Positions 26,155 through 34,444 of a DNA stretch of 64,000 nt are shown here, in pieces. A program made the position numbers and the translations under genes. The notes beneath the pieces are model-generated. The model did not search any database. It saw only the letters and a list, made by a program, of their open reading frames with translations, and was not told the DNA's origin. The stretch is from HyVt-105 sp049975425 (lineage in GTDB: Bacteria; Bacteroidota; Bacteroidia; Bacteroidales; VadinHA17): positions 16,890 through 80,889 of the forward strand of contig JBNGDI010000012.1 of NCBI GenBank assembly GCA_049975425.1. Direction: 5' to 3'. The number at the start of each line of letters is the position of its first letter. The stretch's first letter is position 1.

Positions 26155-26372
26155 TCCTGTACCGTTACGGTCATTCCATTTTCGAAAAAAAACCTCTTAT
26201 CATTTACAAAGAAAGGAAAATTGTAATACCTTGTGAAAAAAAATCCGTTCGTCGGAAGCCCGGATACCACAGCCGGACAAAGTTAGGCTGTTTTGTAATT
26301 AAAAAAAAAATATTAATTTTACTTTTACGATACGTCCAAACAGTAAGCAATTGCACTAAAAAACAGCGTATT
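26155..26372. other. AT-rich intergenic region before the lipoprotein gene
   Basis: About 218 bases between divergent genes, with an A-run near 26301 and TACTTTTA (26320-26327), a near match to the Bacteroidota -7 motif, 46 bases before the lipoprotein ATG. An open frame extends upstream from 26373 to 26148 but lacks coding character. Confidence 0.4.
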
Positions 26373-27296
26373 ATGAAGCTTCTTTCATTGACCCCCGCCA
26401 TTTTAAAATACCTGCCGGCCATTTTGTTTGCCGGGTATCTGGTCGGCTGCAAATCGGGCGGGAACAAAACCCCCGAAACGGAAGTGACTGTGGATATGAC
26501 CGAGGTGAACCAGGATATTTTCGAGGATATCAGTGAGGCCAAGAAAATTTTCTATTCCCTGCCTTCTCCTCTGGAAACCGCCCTGCTGATCAAATCGGCC
26601 GGGGCAACCTATGATGCAGGGCTGCTGAATCCGGTGGAAAATGCCCCCAACTACAATACCAAGAAAAGCCAGGCCGTGAACCTGGGGATTTACACCTGTA
26701 ACCTCAGCTTCGCCAGCCTGTATGATCAAACCCAGGCCTCCATCAACTATATGAATGCGGCCAAGCGGATGGCTGACGGGCTGGGAATACTGGACGCGAT
26801 CGACAATACCACCATCGAACGGCTGGAAGAAAATGTGAACAACCGGGATGAGATCATGGATATTATATCGGAAACTTTCATGAATTCCAGTTCATTCCTT
26901 ACTGAAAACGATCGTCCCGCCATTGCAGCCATGGTGCTGGTAGGAGGCTGGATAGAAGGATTGTATATTGCCACCGAACTGGTGAACCGCAGCGAATTTG
27001 AAGGCAATAAACTGGTGGACAGGATTGTTGATCAGAAACTATCCCTCGATATTGTGATCAAACTGCTGGAGGAAAACAAGCAGGATGCTGACGTTTCCTC
27101 CATACTGGAAGATATTTACGAACTGAAAGAAATTTTCGATAAGATCAAGGTGACTACTTCAGAGATACAACCCGAATACGATGAAGAGACCAATGTCACT
27201 ACACTGAAATCGGTAACCCAATCCAGTCTCTCCCCCGAAATTTTTGCCGAGCTGAGTGACAAAGTGAAAGCCATCAGAACCGAATTCGTATTATAA
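26373..27296 (+). CDS. Hypothetical lipoprotein
   Basis: A 307-residue protein beginning at the ATG at 26373, which gives a signal sequence ending in a lipobox, LVGC (Cys about 27), followed by KSGGNKTPE. The mature part is mainly helical and acidic, with no recognised domain; conserved-looking segments are KIFYSLPSPLETALLIKSAG and NLGIYTCNLSFASLYDQTQ. Similar unannotated lipoproteins occur in Bacteroidota. It probably sits in the outer membrane or periplasm. A small secreted protein gene follows 12 bases later and is likely co-transcribed. Confidence 0.8.
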   Translation: MKLLSLTPAILKYLPAILFAGYLVGCKSGGNKTPETEVTVDMTEVNQDIFEDISEAKKIFYSLPSPLETALLIKSAGATYDAGLLNPVENAPNYNTKKSQAVNLGIYTCNLSFASLYDQTQASINYMNAAKRMADGLGILDAIDNTTIERLEENVNNRDEIMDIISETFMNSSSFLTENDRPAIAAMVLVGGWIEGLYIATELVNRSEFEGNKLVDRIVDQKLSLDIVIKLLEENKQDADVSSILEDIYELKEIFDKIKVTTSEIQPEYDEETNVTTLKSVTQSSLSPEIFAELSDKVKAIRTEFVL

Positions 27297-27308
27297 ATAT
27301 TCTTCGTT

Positions 27309-27752
27309 ATGAAAAAACTGATCCAGGGAATATTTCTGCTTTCCATTCTGGCTTTTCTTTTTCCTTCGGCTGCCAGCGCGCAGTGTAAAGGATTTGCCAA
27401 AAAGATATGTAAGATGGAATTGAGTCCGTATCTTCATGATGGGAACTATCATGTAGCTATACTGACCGAAGGAGAAGAAGCCGAATTGTATAAAACATTT
27501 TATTCGGATCAGGAATACAGAATAGCTATCTGCGGATCCGATGCCCTTCCCGAAATACAATTTGAGGTAATCGACGCCAACAAGAACGTGCTGTACAGCA
27601 ATAAAGACAATAACTACGCCAGAATATGGGATTTCCGGCTCGATGCAAGCCAGCAGCTGAAAATTGCCATTAAGGTTCTGGCGGTGCATGATAATCCTGT
27701 GGAAGCCGAAAGCGGTTGTGTGGCCATTATGTTTGGCTTCAGGGAAAAATAA
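27309..27752 (+). CDS. Small secreted hypothetical protein
   Basis: A 147-residue protein with a clear signal peptide (MKKLIQGIFLLSILAFLF, cleavage near ASAQ). The mature domain of about 120 residues is beta-rich and holds four or five cysteines. No family is recognised. Gene order (lipoprotein then this gene, then a strong terminator) suggests the two proteins act together in the envelope. Confidence 0.78.
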   Translation: MKKLIQGIFLLSILAFLFPSAASAQCKGFAKKICKMELSPYLHDGNYHVAILTEGEEAELYKTFYSDQEYRIAICGSDALPEIQFEVIDANKNVLYSNKDNNYARIWDFRLDASQQLKIAIKVLAVHDNPVEAESGCVAIMFGFREK

Positions 27753-27786
27753 TAACCACCCTTAACCTAACCTAACCTTTTTGCCG

Positions 27787-27816
27787 GAGGCCGTCCTGAA
27801 AGGGCGGCCTCTTTTT
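27787..27816 (+). terminator. Rho-independent terminator after the secreted protein gene
   Basis: An 11-bp stem (27787-27797 with 27801-27811, one T-G wobble), three-base loop, then five T. It stands between the converging small secreted protein gene and uvrA. Confidence 0.85.
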
Positions 27817-27824
27817 ATGTGCCT

Positions 27825-27859
27825 GCCGGAGAAGGATACCCGGGCTATCCTTCTCCGGC
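27825..27859 (-). repeat. Perfect 14-bp hairpin straddling the uvrA stop codon
   Basis: The left arm 27825-27838 and right arm 27846-27859 are exact reverse complements, with a CCCGGGC loop at 27839-27845. The right arm includes the last uvrA codons and part of the stop. No T-run follows on the minus strand, so it is not a standard terminator. Confidence 0.7.
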
Positions 27860-30664
27860 TCCCATTTTCTGTTTCAGAAACCGGCCCGTATAGGAATGAC
27901 CTGCACCGGCAAGGCCGGCCGGAGTGCCTTCAAAGAGTATGCGGCCTCCTTCCTCTCCTCCTTCCGGCCCCAGATCGATTACCCAGTCGGCCGATTTGAT
28001 CACTTCCAGGTTGTGTTCGATAATGATCACGGTATGGCCCTGTTCGATCAACGCATGGAAAGATTGCAGCAGCTTGTTGATGTCGTGAAAATGCAAACCG
28101 GTGGTGGGTTCATCGAACAGGAAAAGTATTTTTTCAGTTTTGTGGTCTTTTCCCAGGAAGGAGGCCAGCTTTACCCGCTGACTCTCTCCCCCGCTGAGGG
28201 TGCTGGACGACTGGCCCAGCTTGATGTATCCCAGTCCCACATCGGCCAGTGGCTGCAGCCGGGATGCGATTTTTTGCCCGAGGCCCTGATCGGCCGAGAA
28301 AAATTCGATGGCTTCGTCGATGGTGAGCTGCAGCACGTCATAGATATTTTTTCCCCTGTAGTGAACTTCGAGCACATCATCCCTGAAGCGTTTTCCACCG
28401 CAGCTTTCGCAAACCAGTTCCACATCAGCCATAAACTGCATTTCCACCCGGATAACCCCTTCTCCCTGGCATTCCTCGCAACGCCCTCCTTCCACATTGA
28501 AGGAAAAGTGGGAGGGTTTGAGGCCGTTGTAGCGTGAGGCGGGCTGATCGGCAAACAGCTTGCGGATATCGTCCCACGCCTTGATGTAGGTTACCGGGTT
28601 GGAACGGGATGATCTTCCGATAGGGTTCTGGTCAACAAATTCCACCGCGCCGATGGCACGAAGGTCCCCTTCTAGGGAATCAAATTCCCCTGCCCGTTCA
28701 CCGGTTTGCTGCAGCCTTTTTTTCAGAGCGGGAAGCAGAATATCGCCAACCAGAGTGGATTTTCCCGAACCGCTTACTCCGGTGATCACGGTCATGACAT
28801 GCAGGGGGAACTTTACATTCAGGTTCTTGAGATTGTGTTCCCTGGCTCCCTTTATCTCAATGTATGAATTCCACTTTCTGTACGAACGGGGCAGGGGGAT
28901 GCTTTTTCTGCCCGACAGGTAATCGCCTGTGAGGCTGTTTTTGTCCCTGAGCAGTTCCCGATAGTTTCCTTCGAAAATCACTTTCCCGCCCAGCCTGCCG
29001 GCCAGGGGCCCGATATCTACCAGATGATCGGCCGACCGGATGATTTCCTCGTCGTGTTCTACCACCATTACGGTATTTCCCAGTTGCTGGAGCCGTTTCA
29101 ATACTTCGATCAGGCGGTGGGTGTCTCTGGGATGGAGCCCTATGCTGGGTTCGTCAAGAATGTACAACGAACCCACCAGGCTGCTGCCCAGGGCATTTGC
29201 CAGGTTGATTCGCTGCGATTCTCCTCCGGACAGGGTGGATGACAGGCGGTTCAGGGTAAGGTATGACAGCCCCACTCTTACCAGGTAATCCAGCCTGTTG
29301 CGGATTTCGGTGAGAATGCGCCCGGCAATTTTTTCCTCATGCGGCTCCAGCTTCAGCTCGTTGAAAAAACGGGACAGCCGGTCTGCCGGTATATCCACCA
29401 GTTCCTGAATTGAACTCCCGTGAATTTTAACATACCCTGCTTCCTTTTTCAGCCGGGTGCCCCGGCACACCGGGCAGGTGGTTTTGCCCCGGTACCTCGA
29501 CAGCATGACCCGGTACTGGATCTTGTATTTCTTTTCCTCCAGGTGCTGAAAAAAGGCGTCCAGCCCTTTAAAATACTGGTTACCGGTCCAGAGCAGCCGT
29601 TTCTGGTTATCCGATAGCTGGTAATACGGGGCATGGATGGGAAAACCGAACCGGGAGGCATTCATGATTAGGCGCCGTTTCCATTTCTGCATTTTTTCAC
29701 CCTTCCAGCAGGCAATGGCATCTTCATACACACTGAGGCTTTTGTTGGGGATAACCAGATCTTCGTCAATGCCCATGATCTTACCGTATCCTTCACAGCG
29801 CGGGCAGGCTCCAATGGGATTATTGAAGCTGAACATGTGGACCGAGGGTTCTTCAAATTCCATTCCGTCGGCTTCGAAACGGTTTGAAAATTCTTCGGTG
29901 CGGATCCCATCCGGGGCATATACCCTGACCAGGCAACGCCCCTTTCCAATGTTGAAGGCGGTTTGTACCGAATCGCCCATACGGCTCCGGGTATCTGCAT
30001 CCGGGGCCACCACCATCCGGTCGATCACGATATTGACTGATTGTGCATTTTTCAGTTCCCCGGGGTTTTTCAGCAGATCTTCGATATAACAGACCTCCCC
30101 GTCGAGTTCGAACCGGGTGATGCCCTGCTGCAGGAATATTTCCAGGTTTTGTTCCAGAGAGCATTCTCTAGCGGCCACGCATGGGGAAAGGATCATCATG
30201 CGTGTTCCTTCCGGCCAGGTAAAGATGAAATCCACCACATCGGTTACGGTATGCCGTATTACTTCGTGGTTGGAAACCGGTGAAATGGTTTTACCAATAC
30301 GGGCAAAGAGCAGCTTGAGATAATCATATATTTCCGTTGAGGTGCCCACAGTGGAACGCGGATTCCGCGTGTTTACCCGCTGTTCGATGGCAATGGCAGG
30401 AGGGAGTCCGCGGATATGATCCACCTCCGGTTTCTGCATTCTTCCCAGGAATTGCCGGGCATAGGCCGACAGGCTCTCAACATACCGGCGCTGCCCTTCT
30501 GCGTACAGGGTATCAAAGGCGAGGGAAGATTTGCCCGAGCCCGACAGGCCTGTGATCACAATAAGCCGGTCGCGGGGCAGGTCCAGACTGATATTTTTCA
30601 GGTTATGTACCCGGGCTCCTCTGATCTCTATCTGATGGTTCGATAATGCCGTTCTGCTGGGCAT
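27845..30664 (-). CDS. uvrA: Excinuclease ABC subunit A
   Basis: About 939 residues. This is the damage-recognition ATPase of nucleotide excision repair. It has two ABC ATPase modules, with Walker A GLSGSGKSS near the N-terminus and GVSGSGKST around residue 650, and two LSGGE signatures. Zinc-binding cysteine sets are CPRC, CPVC-x2-T and CEEC...CESCGGKR. The start at 30664 is preferred over an in-frame ATG at 30697, because a promoter-like TACTTTTG on the minus strand (30712-30719) would place transcription start almost on the upstream codon. It is divergent from the sigma factor gene. Confidence 0.96.
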   Translation of the reverse strand: MPSRTALSNHQIEIRGARVHNLKNISLDLPRDRLIVITGLSGSGKSSLAFDTLYAEGQRRYVESLSAYARQFLGRMQKPEVDHIRGLPPAIAIEQRVNTRNPRSTVGTSTEIYDYLKLLFARIGKTISPVSNHEVIRHTVTDVVDFIFTWPEGTRMMILSPCVAARECSLEQNLEIFLQQGITRFELDGEVCYIEDLLKNPGELKNAQSVNIVIDRMVVAPDADTRSRMGDSVQTAFNIGKGRCLVRVYAPDGIRTEEFSNRFEADGMEFEEPSVHMFSFNNPIGACPRCEGYGKIMGIDEDLVIPNKSLSVYEDAIACWKGEKMQKWKRRLIMNASRFGFPIHAPYYQLSDNQKRLLWTGNQYFKGLDAFFQHLEEKKYKIQYRVMLSRYRGKTTCPVCRGTRLKKEAGYVKIHGSSIQELVDIPADRLSRFFNELKLEPHEEKIAGRILTEIRNRLDYLVRVGLSYLTLNRLSSTLSGGESQRINLANALGSSLVGSLYILDEPSIGLHPRDTHRLIEVLKRLQQLGNTVMVVEHDEEIIRSADHLVDIGPLAGRLGGKVIFEGNYRELLRDKNSLTGDYLSGRKSIPLPRSYRKWNSYIEIKGAREHNLKNLNVKFPLHVMTVITGVSGSGKSTLVGDILLPALKKRLQQTGERAGEFDSLEGDLRAIGAVEFVDQNPIGRSSRSNPVTYIKAWDDIRKLFADQPASRYNGLKPSHFSFNVEGGRCEECQGEGVIRVEMQFMADVELVCESCGGKRFRDDVLEVHYRGKNIYDVLQLTIDEAIEFFSADQGLGQKIASRLQPLADVGLGYIKLGQSSSTLSGGESQRVKLASFLGKDHKTEKILFLFDEPTTGLHFHDINKLLQSFHALIEQGHTVIIIEHNLEVIKSADWVIDLGPEGGEEGGRILFEGTPAGLAGAGHSYTGRFLKQKMGAGEG

Positions 30665-30711
30665 TTGATTGTTCCTGTTTCTGGGTATGATTAACAAAAT
30701 TTAACGAAATT

Positions 30712-30719
30712 CAAAAGTA
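30712..30719 (-). promoter_or_regulatory. Bacteroidota-type -7 promoter motif for uvrA
   Basis: On the minus strand the sequence reads TACTTTTG, an exact TAnnTTTG match, 48-55 bases from the preferred uvrA start at 30664. Confidence 0.5.
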
Positions 30720-30842
30720 ATATTTTTTGTAATACGAAATATTTTCGCTTAATTGCATACTGTCAAAGCATTGCAAACCCGGAAAAAAGAACGCCTATCG
30801 AAACATCTTTACCCTGAACCAAATTATGTAAGGGAGGTTGTT

Positions 30843-31433
30843 TTGGAAGAATATCATGCCGATGACCACAGGCTGGTAGAAGCGTTCCTCGACGGAGATC
30901 ATTCGGGTATCGAACTTCTTATCCGCCGTTACAGAAGCAAGGTCTATACCTATATATTATTGCTGGTGAAAAACCAGGAGCTGGCCGAGGATATATTCCA
31001 GGATACATTTATTAAGGTGATCAGGTCGCTGAACCAGGGAAAATATCAGGAGAACGGCCGTTTTCTTTCCTGGGTGATGCGCATTGCCCACAACCTGGTG
31101 ATCGACCATTTCCGCAAAGAAAAGCAGATGAAAGTGGTTTCCAATGATAATTATGAAACCGATCTGTTCAATTCACGCAAACTGGCCGACGGTACGGTGG
31201 AAGATGTGCTGGTGGGTGATCAGATTACCCGCGAGGTGCGGATGCTGATCGATTTTCTTCCTGACGAACAGAAGGAAGTGGTGATCATGCGGCATTATGC
31301 CGGTTTGAGTTTTAAAGAAATTGCCGAACAAACCAACGTGAGCATCAACACGGCCCTGGGCCGTATGCGGTATGCACTGATCAACCTTCGAAAGATGATC
31401 AGGGAAAGGAACCTGAATCTTACTTCCTACTGA
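30843..31433 (+). CDS. Sigma-70 family RNA polymerase sigma factor (ECF-like)
   Basis: About 196 residues with sigma region 2 (DLVEAFL-like start, IELLIRRYRSKVYTYILLLV, EDIFQDTFIKVI, FLSWVMRIAHNLVIDHFRKEK) and region 4 (LPDEQKEVVIMRHYAGLSFKEIAEQTNVSINTALGRMRYAL). There is no region 1.1 or 3, so it is an ECF-type factor. The frame is open from a TTG at 30753, but a TTG at 30843 preceded by AGGGAGG at a five-base spacing gives the normal length and is chosen. No anti-sigma gene is adjacent. A very strong hairpin terminator follows. Confidence 0.9.
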   Translation: MEEYHADDHRLVEAFLDGDHSGIELLIRRYRSKVYTYILLLVKNQELAEDIFQDTFIKVIRSLNQGKYQENGRFLSWVMRIAHNLVIDHFRKEKQMKVVSNDNYETDLFNSRKLADGTVEDVLVGDQITREVRMLIDFLPDEQKEVVIMRHYAGLSFKEIAEQTNVSINTALGRMRYALINLRKMIRERNLNLTSY

Positions 31434-31476
31434 ATCCGGCAGATTTTATTTCGCGGGAAGTTAATTGAATAACACG

Positions 31477-31526
31477 AAACAGTCTTTCCATGGCGGGTCC
31501 GCCATGGAAAGACTGTTTCTTTTTTC
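31477..31526 (+). terminator. Exceptionally long perfect hairpin terminator after the sigma factor
   Basis: A 20-bp arm (31477-31496) is followed, after two bases, by its exact reverse complement (31499-31518) and then a T-run. It ends the sigma factor transcript and insulates the downstream respiratory operon. Confidence 0.85.
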
Positions 31527-31620
31527 CTGTGCGGAAAAAATAATGAATTCTAAATGATAGTAAACCAGCAGGTAAACGATATTTGAAATGAACATATGTT
31601 TAAAAACTATTCCAATTGTT

Positions 31621-31652
31621 TTTGAAATTCGCTGAATATTCTATAAACTTTG
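31621..31652 (+). promoter_or_regulatory. Candidate promoter of the MBX/MBS-like operon
   Basis: TTTG at 31621-31624 and TAAACTTTG at 31644-31652 are separated by 19 bases, close to the Bacteroidota -33/-7 arrangement (TTTG, about 19-21 bases, TAnnTTTG) but with one extra base in the -7 box. It lies 38 bases before the first gene of the operon. Confidence 0.5.
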
Positions 31653-31689
31653 TGAATTAAATAACATTGATCTTTCAAAAATCAGGTAG

Positions 31690-32220
31690 ATGAAAGATAC
31701 GAAAAAACCCCACGTGCAACCCGCCGTGAATTTCATTTATTTGTTTGTAATCCTGATGAGTATATGGATGGCTCTGACCCTGAGCCTGAGTCCTGCCGAA
31801 CTGATTGCCGGATTCGTGGTGAGTTTTTTCCTTTCCCTGTTGTTATACAGGAATTTTGAGAAACAGGGCTTTCCCCCGATTCCCGGTCTGAAAAAAATCA
31901 TGTATTCTCTGGTGTATGTGGTGGTTCTTTTCAAGGAGATTATTCTGGCCAATCTGGATGTGGCATACCGCGTCCTGCATCCGAAAATGCCTATTAAGCC
32001 CGGGATTGTGATCATAAAAACCGGGCTGAAACAGGATCTGGCCAAACTGATTCTGGCCAATTCCATTACCCTTACCCCGGGCACTTTTACCCTGGATATA
32101 GAAGATGACCGGTTGCTGGTACACTGGATCAATGTCAGGACGGACGACGTGGAAGAAGCTACCCGGCAAATCGGGGAACGGTTTGAAAAATATTTGCGCA
32201 TCATTTTTCAAAACAAGTGA
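31690..32220 (+). CDS. Na+/H+ antiporter subunit E (MrpE/MbsA-like)
   Basis: A 176-residue membrane subunit of the MnhE/MrpE family, with two N-terminal transmembrane helices and the family signature LANSITLTPGTFTLDIE near residues 120-136. It opens an operon whose gene order matches the MBX/MBS complexes, where the MrpE homologue is subunit A. Its last bases overlap the start of the ArsR-type regulator (GTGA). It is likely part of the ion-translocating membrane arm rather than a free antiporter, given the downstream oxidoreductase genes. Confidence 0.92.
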   Translation: MKDTKKPHVQPAVNFIYLFVILMSIWMALTLSLSPAELIAGFVVSFFLSLLLYRNFEKQGFPPIPGLKKIMYSLVYVVVLFKEIILANLDVAYRVLHPKMPIKPGIVIIKTGLKQDLAKLILANSITLTPGTFTLDIEDDRLLVHWINVRTDDVEEATRQIGERFEKYLRIIFQNK

Positions 32221-32507
32221 ACGGAAAAAGCAAACAGGTGGAAAGAAATATTGATCAGCTGGCAGAATGTTTAAGAGCCCTGGGGCATCCGGCACGCCTG
32301 CAGATTGTGGATGGATTGATTAAAAATGAATGCAACGTGACCCAGATTCAGAAAAACCTGAACATCCCCCAGTCGACTATTTCACAGCATCTGAAAATAC
32401 TGAAAAATGCCGGGATCATAGAAAGCCGAAGGGAAGGGAATATGGTATGCTATAAGGTGCTGGACAACTGGGTAAAGGATCTGGTGACGCATGTGAAGAA
32501 GAAATAA
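32217..32507 (+). CDS. ArsR-family HTH regulator inside the operon
   Basis: A 96-residue winged-helix protein of ArsR/SmtB type: LRALGHPARLQIVDGL, then the recognition helix IPQSTISQHLKILKNAGIIESRREGNMVCYKV. It starts at a GTG overlapping the MrpE stop by four bases, so it is translationally coupled. The metal-binding ELCVCDL motif of ArsR is absent. Three single cysteines (LAEC, NEC, MVC) could serve a thiol-based sensor, but no CxxC is seen. Being inside the operon, it most likely regulates that operon; the signal is unknown. Confidence 0.9.
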   Translation: MNGKSKQVERNIDQLAECLRALGHPARLQIVDGLIKNECNVTQIQKNLNIPQSTISQHLKILKNAGIIESRREGNMVCYKVLDNWVKDLVTHVKKK

Positions 32508-32580
32508 TTTTTTTCACAGATAAATTGTATTATTTGAATATACAGATTATACATTGCTTTTGATCAATAACAGGGTTGTT

Positions 32581-32832
32581 ATGGCGATAACGGTTTTTTT
32601 ATTCATAATCTGTGCCGGGTTGCTGATCTGCATCCTCCGGATGGTGCTGGGACCCACCATGGCCGACAGGGCGATTGCCATGGATACGGCCACCACGGTG
32701 ACGGTTGCTTTACTGGTGTTGCTGGGATTGTGGTTTGACCGATATGTATACCTGGATGTGTCGCTGGTATATTCCATCATCTCTTTTGTGGGGCTGATTG
32801 CGATTGCCCGGTACCTGGAAAAAGGAATTTAG
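32581..32832 (+). CDS. Antiporter subunit F (MrpF/MbsB-like)
   Basis: An 83-residue protein with three transmembrane helices and the MrpF signature LRMVLGPTMADRAIAMDT near residues 20-37. The ATG at 32581 is used; an in-frame TTG at 32554 would add nine residues without support. It follows the ArsR gene by 73 bases and precedes the G subunit by two bases. Its role is structural in the small-subunit part of the Mrp-type module. Confidence 0.88.
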   Translation: MAITVFLFIICAGLLICILRMVLGPTMADRAIAMDTATTVTVALLVLLGLWFDRYVYLDVSLVYSIISFVGLIAIARYLEKGI

Positions 32833-32834
32833 CC

Positions 32835-33164
32835 ATGGAAATATTCGGAATGATCCTGATAGGTATCGGAGCTGCTTTTCTTCTGATCGGCAGCATAGGA
32901 ATTTACCGGATGCCTGATGTGTACAACCGGATTCAGGCAGGAACAAAATGTACAACACTGGGAAGCTTTCTCACCATCATCGGGGTGGGGGTTGTGCAGC
33001 CTGAGTGGTTCTGGAAAACCCTGATCATAGCACTTTTTGTACTGGTTTCCAATCCGGTATCGAGTCATGCCCTGGGCAGGGCAGCCCGGAAGAAACGGAT
33101 CTCATTGTACGATAAGAGTGTGGTGGATAAAACAGATGAATTCACTGGACAACAGAAGAAATAA
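32835..33164 (+). CDS. Antiporter subunit G (MrpG/MbsC-like)
   Basis: A 109-residue protein with three membrane helices and the MnhG/PhaG signature GIYRMPDVYNRIQAGTKCTT near residues 23-42, then a conserved PVSSHALGRAA segment. It is spaced two bases from both neighbours, so it is part of a tight operon. It belongs to the membrane arm of the MBX/MBS-like complex. Confidence 0.9.
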   Translation: MEIFGMILIGIGAAFLLIGSIGIYRMPDVYNRIQAGTKCTTLGSFLTIIGVGVVQPEWFWKTLIIALFVLVSNPVSSHALGRAARKKRISLYDKSVVDKTDEFTGQQKK

Positions 33165-33166
33165 TT

Positions 33167-33406
33167 ATGGAAATTATCGCAGGCACAATTGTATTGTTAA
33201 TGATCGCTTCGGCCATTGCGGCTGCTGTATTCAAAGATCTGATGAATGCTGTCATTGCTTCCTGTATTGTCAGTCTCCTGGCAGCCCTGTTGTTTTATTT
33301 GTTGCAGGCTCCTGATGTGGCCATGGCAGAGGCGGCGATCGGGGCGGCGCTGGTAACGGGAATTTTCGTGATTGCTGTAAAACGAACCAAACGATTTGAA
33401 GAATGA
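33167..33406 (+). CDS. MbhD/MbsD-like subunit (DUF4040, MrpA C-terminal-type)
   Basis: A 79-residue protein with three helices and the DUF4040 motif LLQAPDVAMAEAAIGAALVT near residues 45-64. This corresponds to the C-terminal part of MrpA (also MbhD/MbsD). Its existence as a separate small subunit, together with the lack of a long MrpA gene, is what distinguishes MBH/MBX/MBS operons from plain Mrp operons. It overlaps the next gene by four bases. Confidence 0.88.
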   Translation: MEIIAGTIVLLMIASAIAAAVFKDLMNAVIASCIVSLLAALLFYLLQAPDVAMAEAAIGAALVTGIFVIAVKRTKRFEE

Positions 33407-34101
33407 GAAAACTGATCATCATCATTCTGCTCTGTATTGTGGGGGTCAGCCTGTTTATGTGTGTAAAACAGATTCCTTTCGGAGAACCGGGAGAGCGTAT
33501 CGGGGATCATTTTATCAGGCAGGGTGTGGAAGAAACGGGGGCTACCAATATCGTTACGGCGGTGGTGGTAAGTTACCGGGGATTTGATACCCTTGGGGAA
33601 GTGACCGTATTGTTTACGGCAGCTATTGGGCTGGGTGCCATTATCGGACTGTTTCGCAGGAAAAAACCAAGGGCTGATATCGAACCGGCCAGTTTGATTG
33701 TGTACACCGGCTGCAGGTTCCTCTTTCCGGTTATTCTGCTGGTGGGTATTTACATTGTGATCCATGGGCATTTAACTCCCGGCGGAGGTTTTCAGGGAGG
33801 GGCCGTTGTGGCTTCGGCCTTTCTGCTGATGTATCTCGGTTGCAGGGGAAAAAGGATCAGGGAAACCCTGAGCCGGGGGCTGGAATCGATGGGAGGCGTG
33901 TTGTTTATACTGATCGGGTTAGCCGGCCTGCTGACAGGAGGATTTTTCCTTTTCAATTTTCTTCCCGGAGGAGAACCCGGAACCCTGCTGAGTGCCGGAA
34001 TCCTGCCGCTGGTCTACGCAGCCATCGGAGTGAAGGTGGGTTCTGAACTTGCCGGAATTATTGACCACTTAATTGAAAATACCGATGAACTTTCTCAGTG
34101 A
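33403..34101 (+). CDS. MnhB-domain subunit, apparent fusion of MbsE- and MbsF-like parts
   Basis: A 232-residue membrane protein. The N-terminal third (about 1-85) has the MbhE/MrpA-end-like motif FDTLGEVTVLFTAAIG. The remainder is a MnhB domain with the signature HLTPGGGFQGGAVVASAF near residues 122-139. In archaeal MBH/MBS the two parts are separate subunits E and F, so this is probably a fusion; alternatively it is an MrpB with an N-terminal extension. It overlaps the following C-type subunit by 17 bases. Confidence 0.88.
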   Translation: MRKLIIIILLCIVGVSLFMCVKQIPFGEPGERIGDHFIRQGVEETGATNIVTAVVVSYRGFDTLGEVTVLFTAAIGLGAIIGLFRRKKPRADIEPASLIVYTGCRFLFPVILLVGIYIVIHGHLTPGGGFQGGAVVASAFLLMYLGCRGKRIRETLSRGLESMGGVLFILIGLAGLLTGGFFLFNFLPGGEPGTLLSAGILPLVYAAIGVKVGSELAGIIDHLIENTDELSQ

Positions 34102-34444
34102 GTATATTTATTATGCAGGGGCGTTCAGCCTCATCATCATCGGATTGTACATCATCCTTGTCAAAAAAAACCTGATGAAAGTTATTATCGGGTTCAGCAT
34201 ATTTGACACAGGCATATACCTTTTCCTGATTGCCGTTGGTTATATCCGGGAAGGTACGGCCCCTGTATTTTCCAGAGCCGGCCTGGATCCCGCGAAAATG
34301 GTTGATCCGGTACCGCAGGCCCTGGTGCTGACGGCTATTGTGATCGGAGTGGCCATACTGGCACTGGCTGTGATCCTGGCAATTAAAATCTATGCTCACT
34401 ACGGCACCCTTAATCTGAGAAAAATAAAAGAACAGAGATGGTAA
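34085..34444 (+). CDS. Antiporter subunit C (MrpC/MbsG/NuoK-like)
   Basis: A 119-residue NuoK-like subunit with three transmembrane helices; family features include LMKVIIGFSIFDTGIYLFLIA and DPVPQALVLTAIVIGVAILALA. The start is the ATG at 34085 rather than the TTG at 34073. It overlaps both neighbours, as expected for translational coupling. In complex I-like machines this subunit forms part of the ion path between antiporter-like subunits. Confidence 0.9.
   Translation: MNFLSEYIYYAGAFSLIIIGLYIILVKKNLMKVIIGFSIFDTGIYLFLIAVGYIREGTAPVFSRAGLDPAKMVDPVPQALVLTAIVIGVAILALAVILAIKIYAHYGTLNLRKIKEQRW

Noticed and set aside
26148..26372. An N-terminal extension of the lipoprotein gene
   Set aside because: The upstream open part lacks coding character, while the ATG at 26373 gives a proper lipoprotein signal sequence.
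27752..27780. Telomere-like CCTAA repeats (AACCTAACCTAACC)
   Set aside because: Only about three copies in a short spacer before a terminator; too short to be a functional repeat array.
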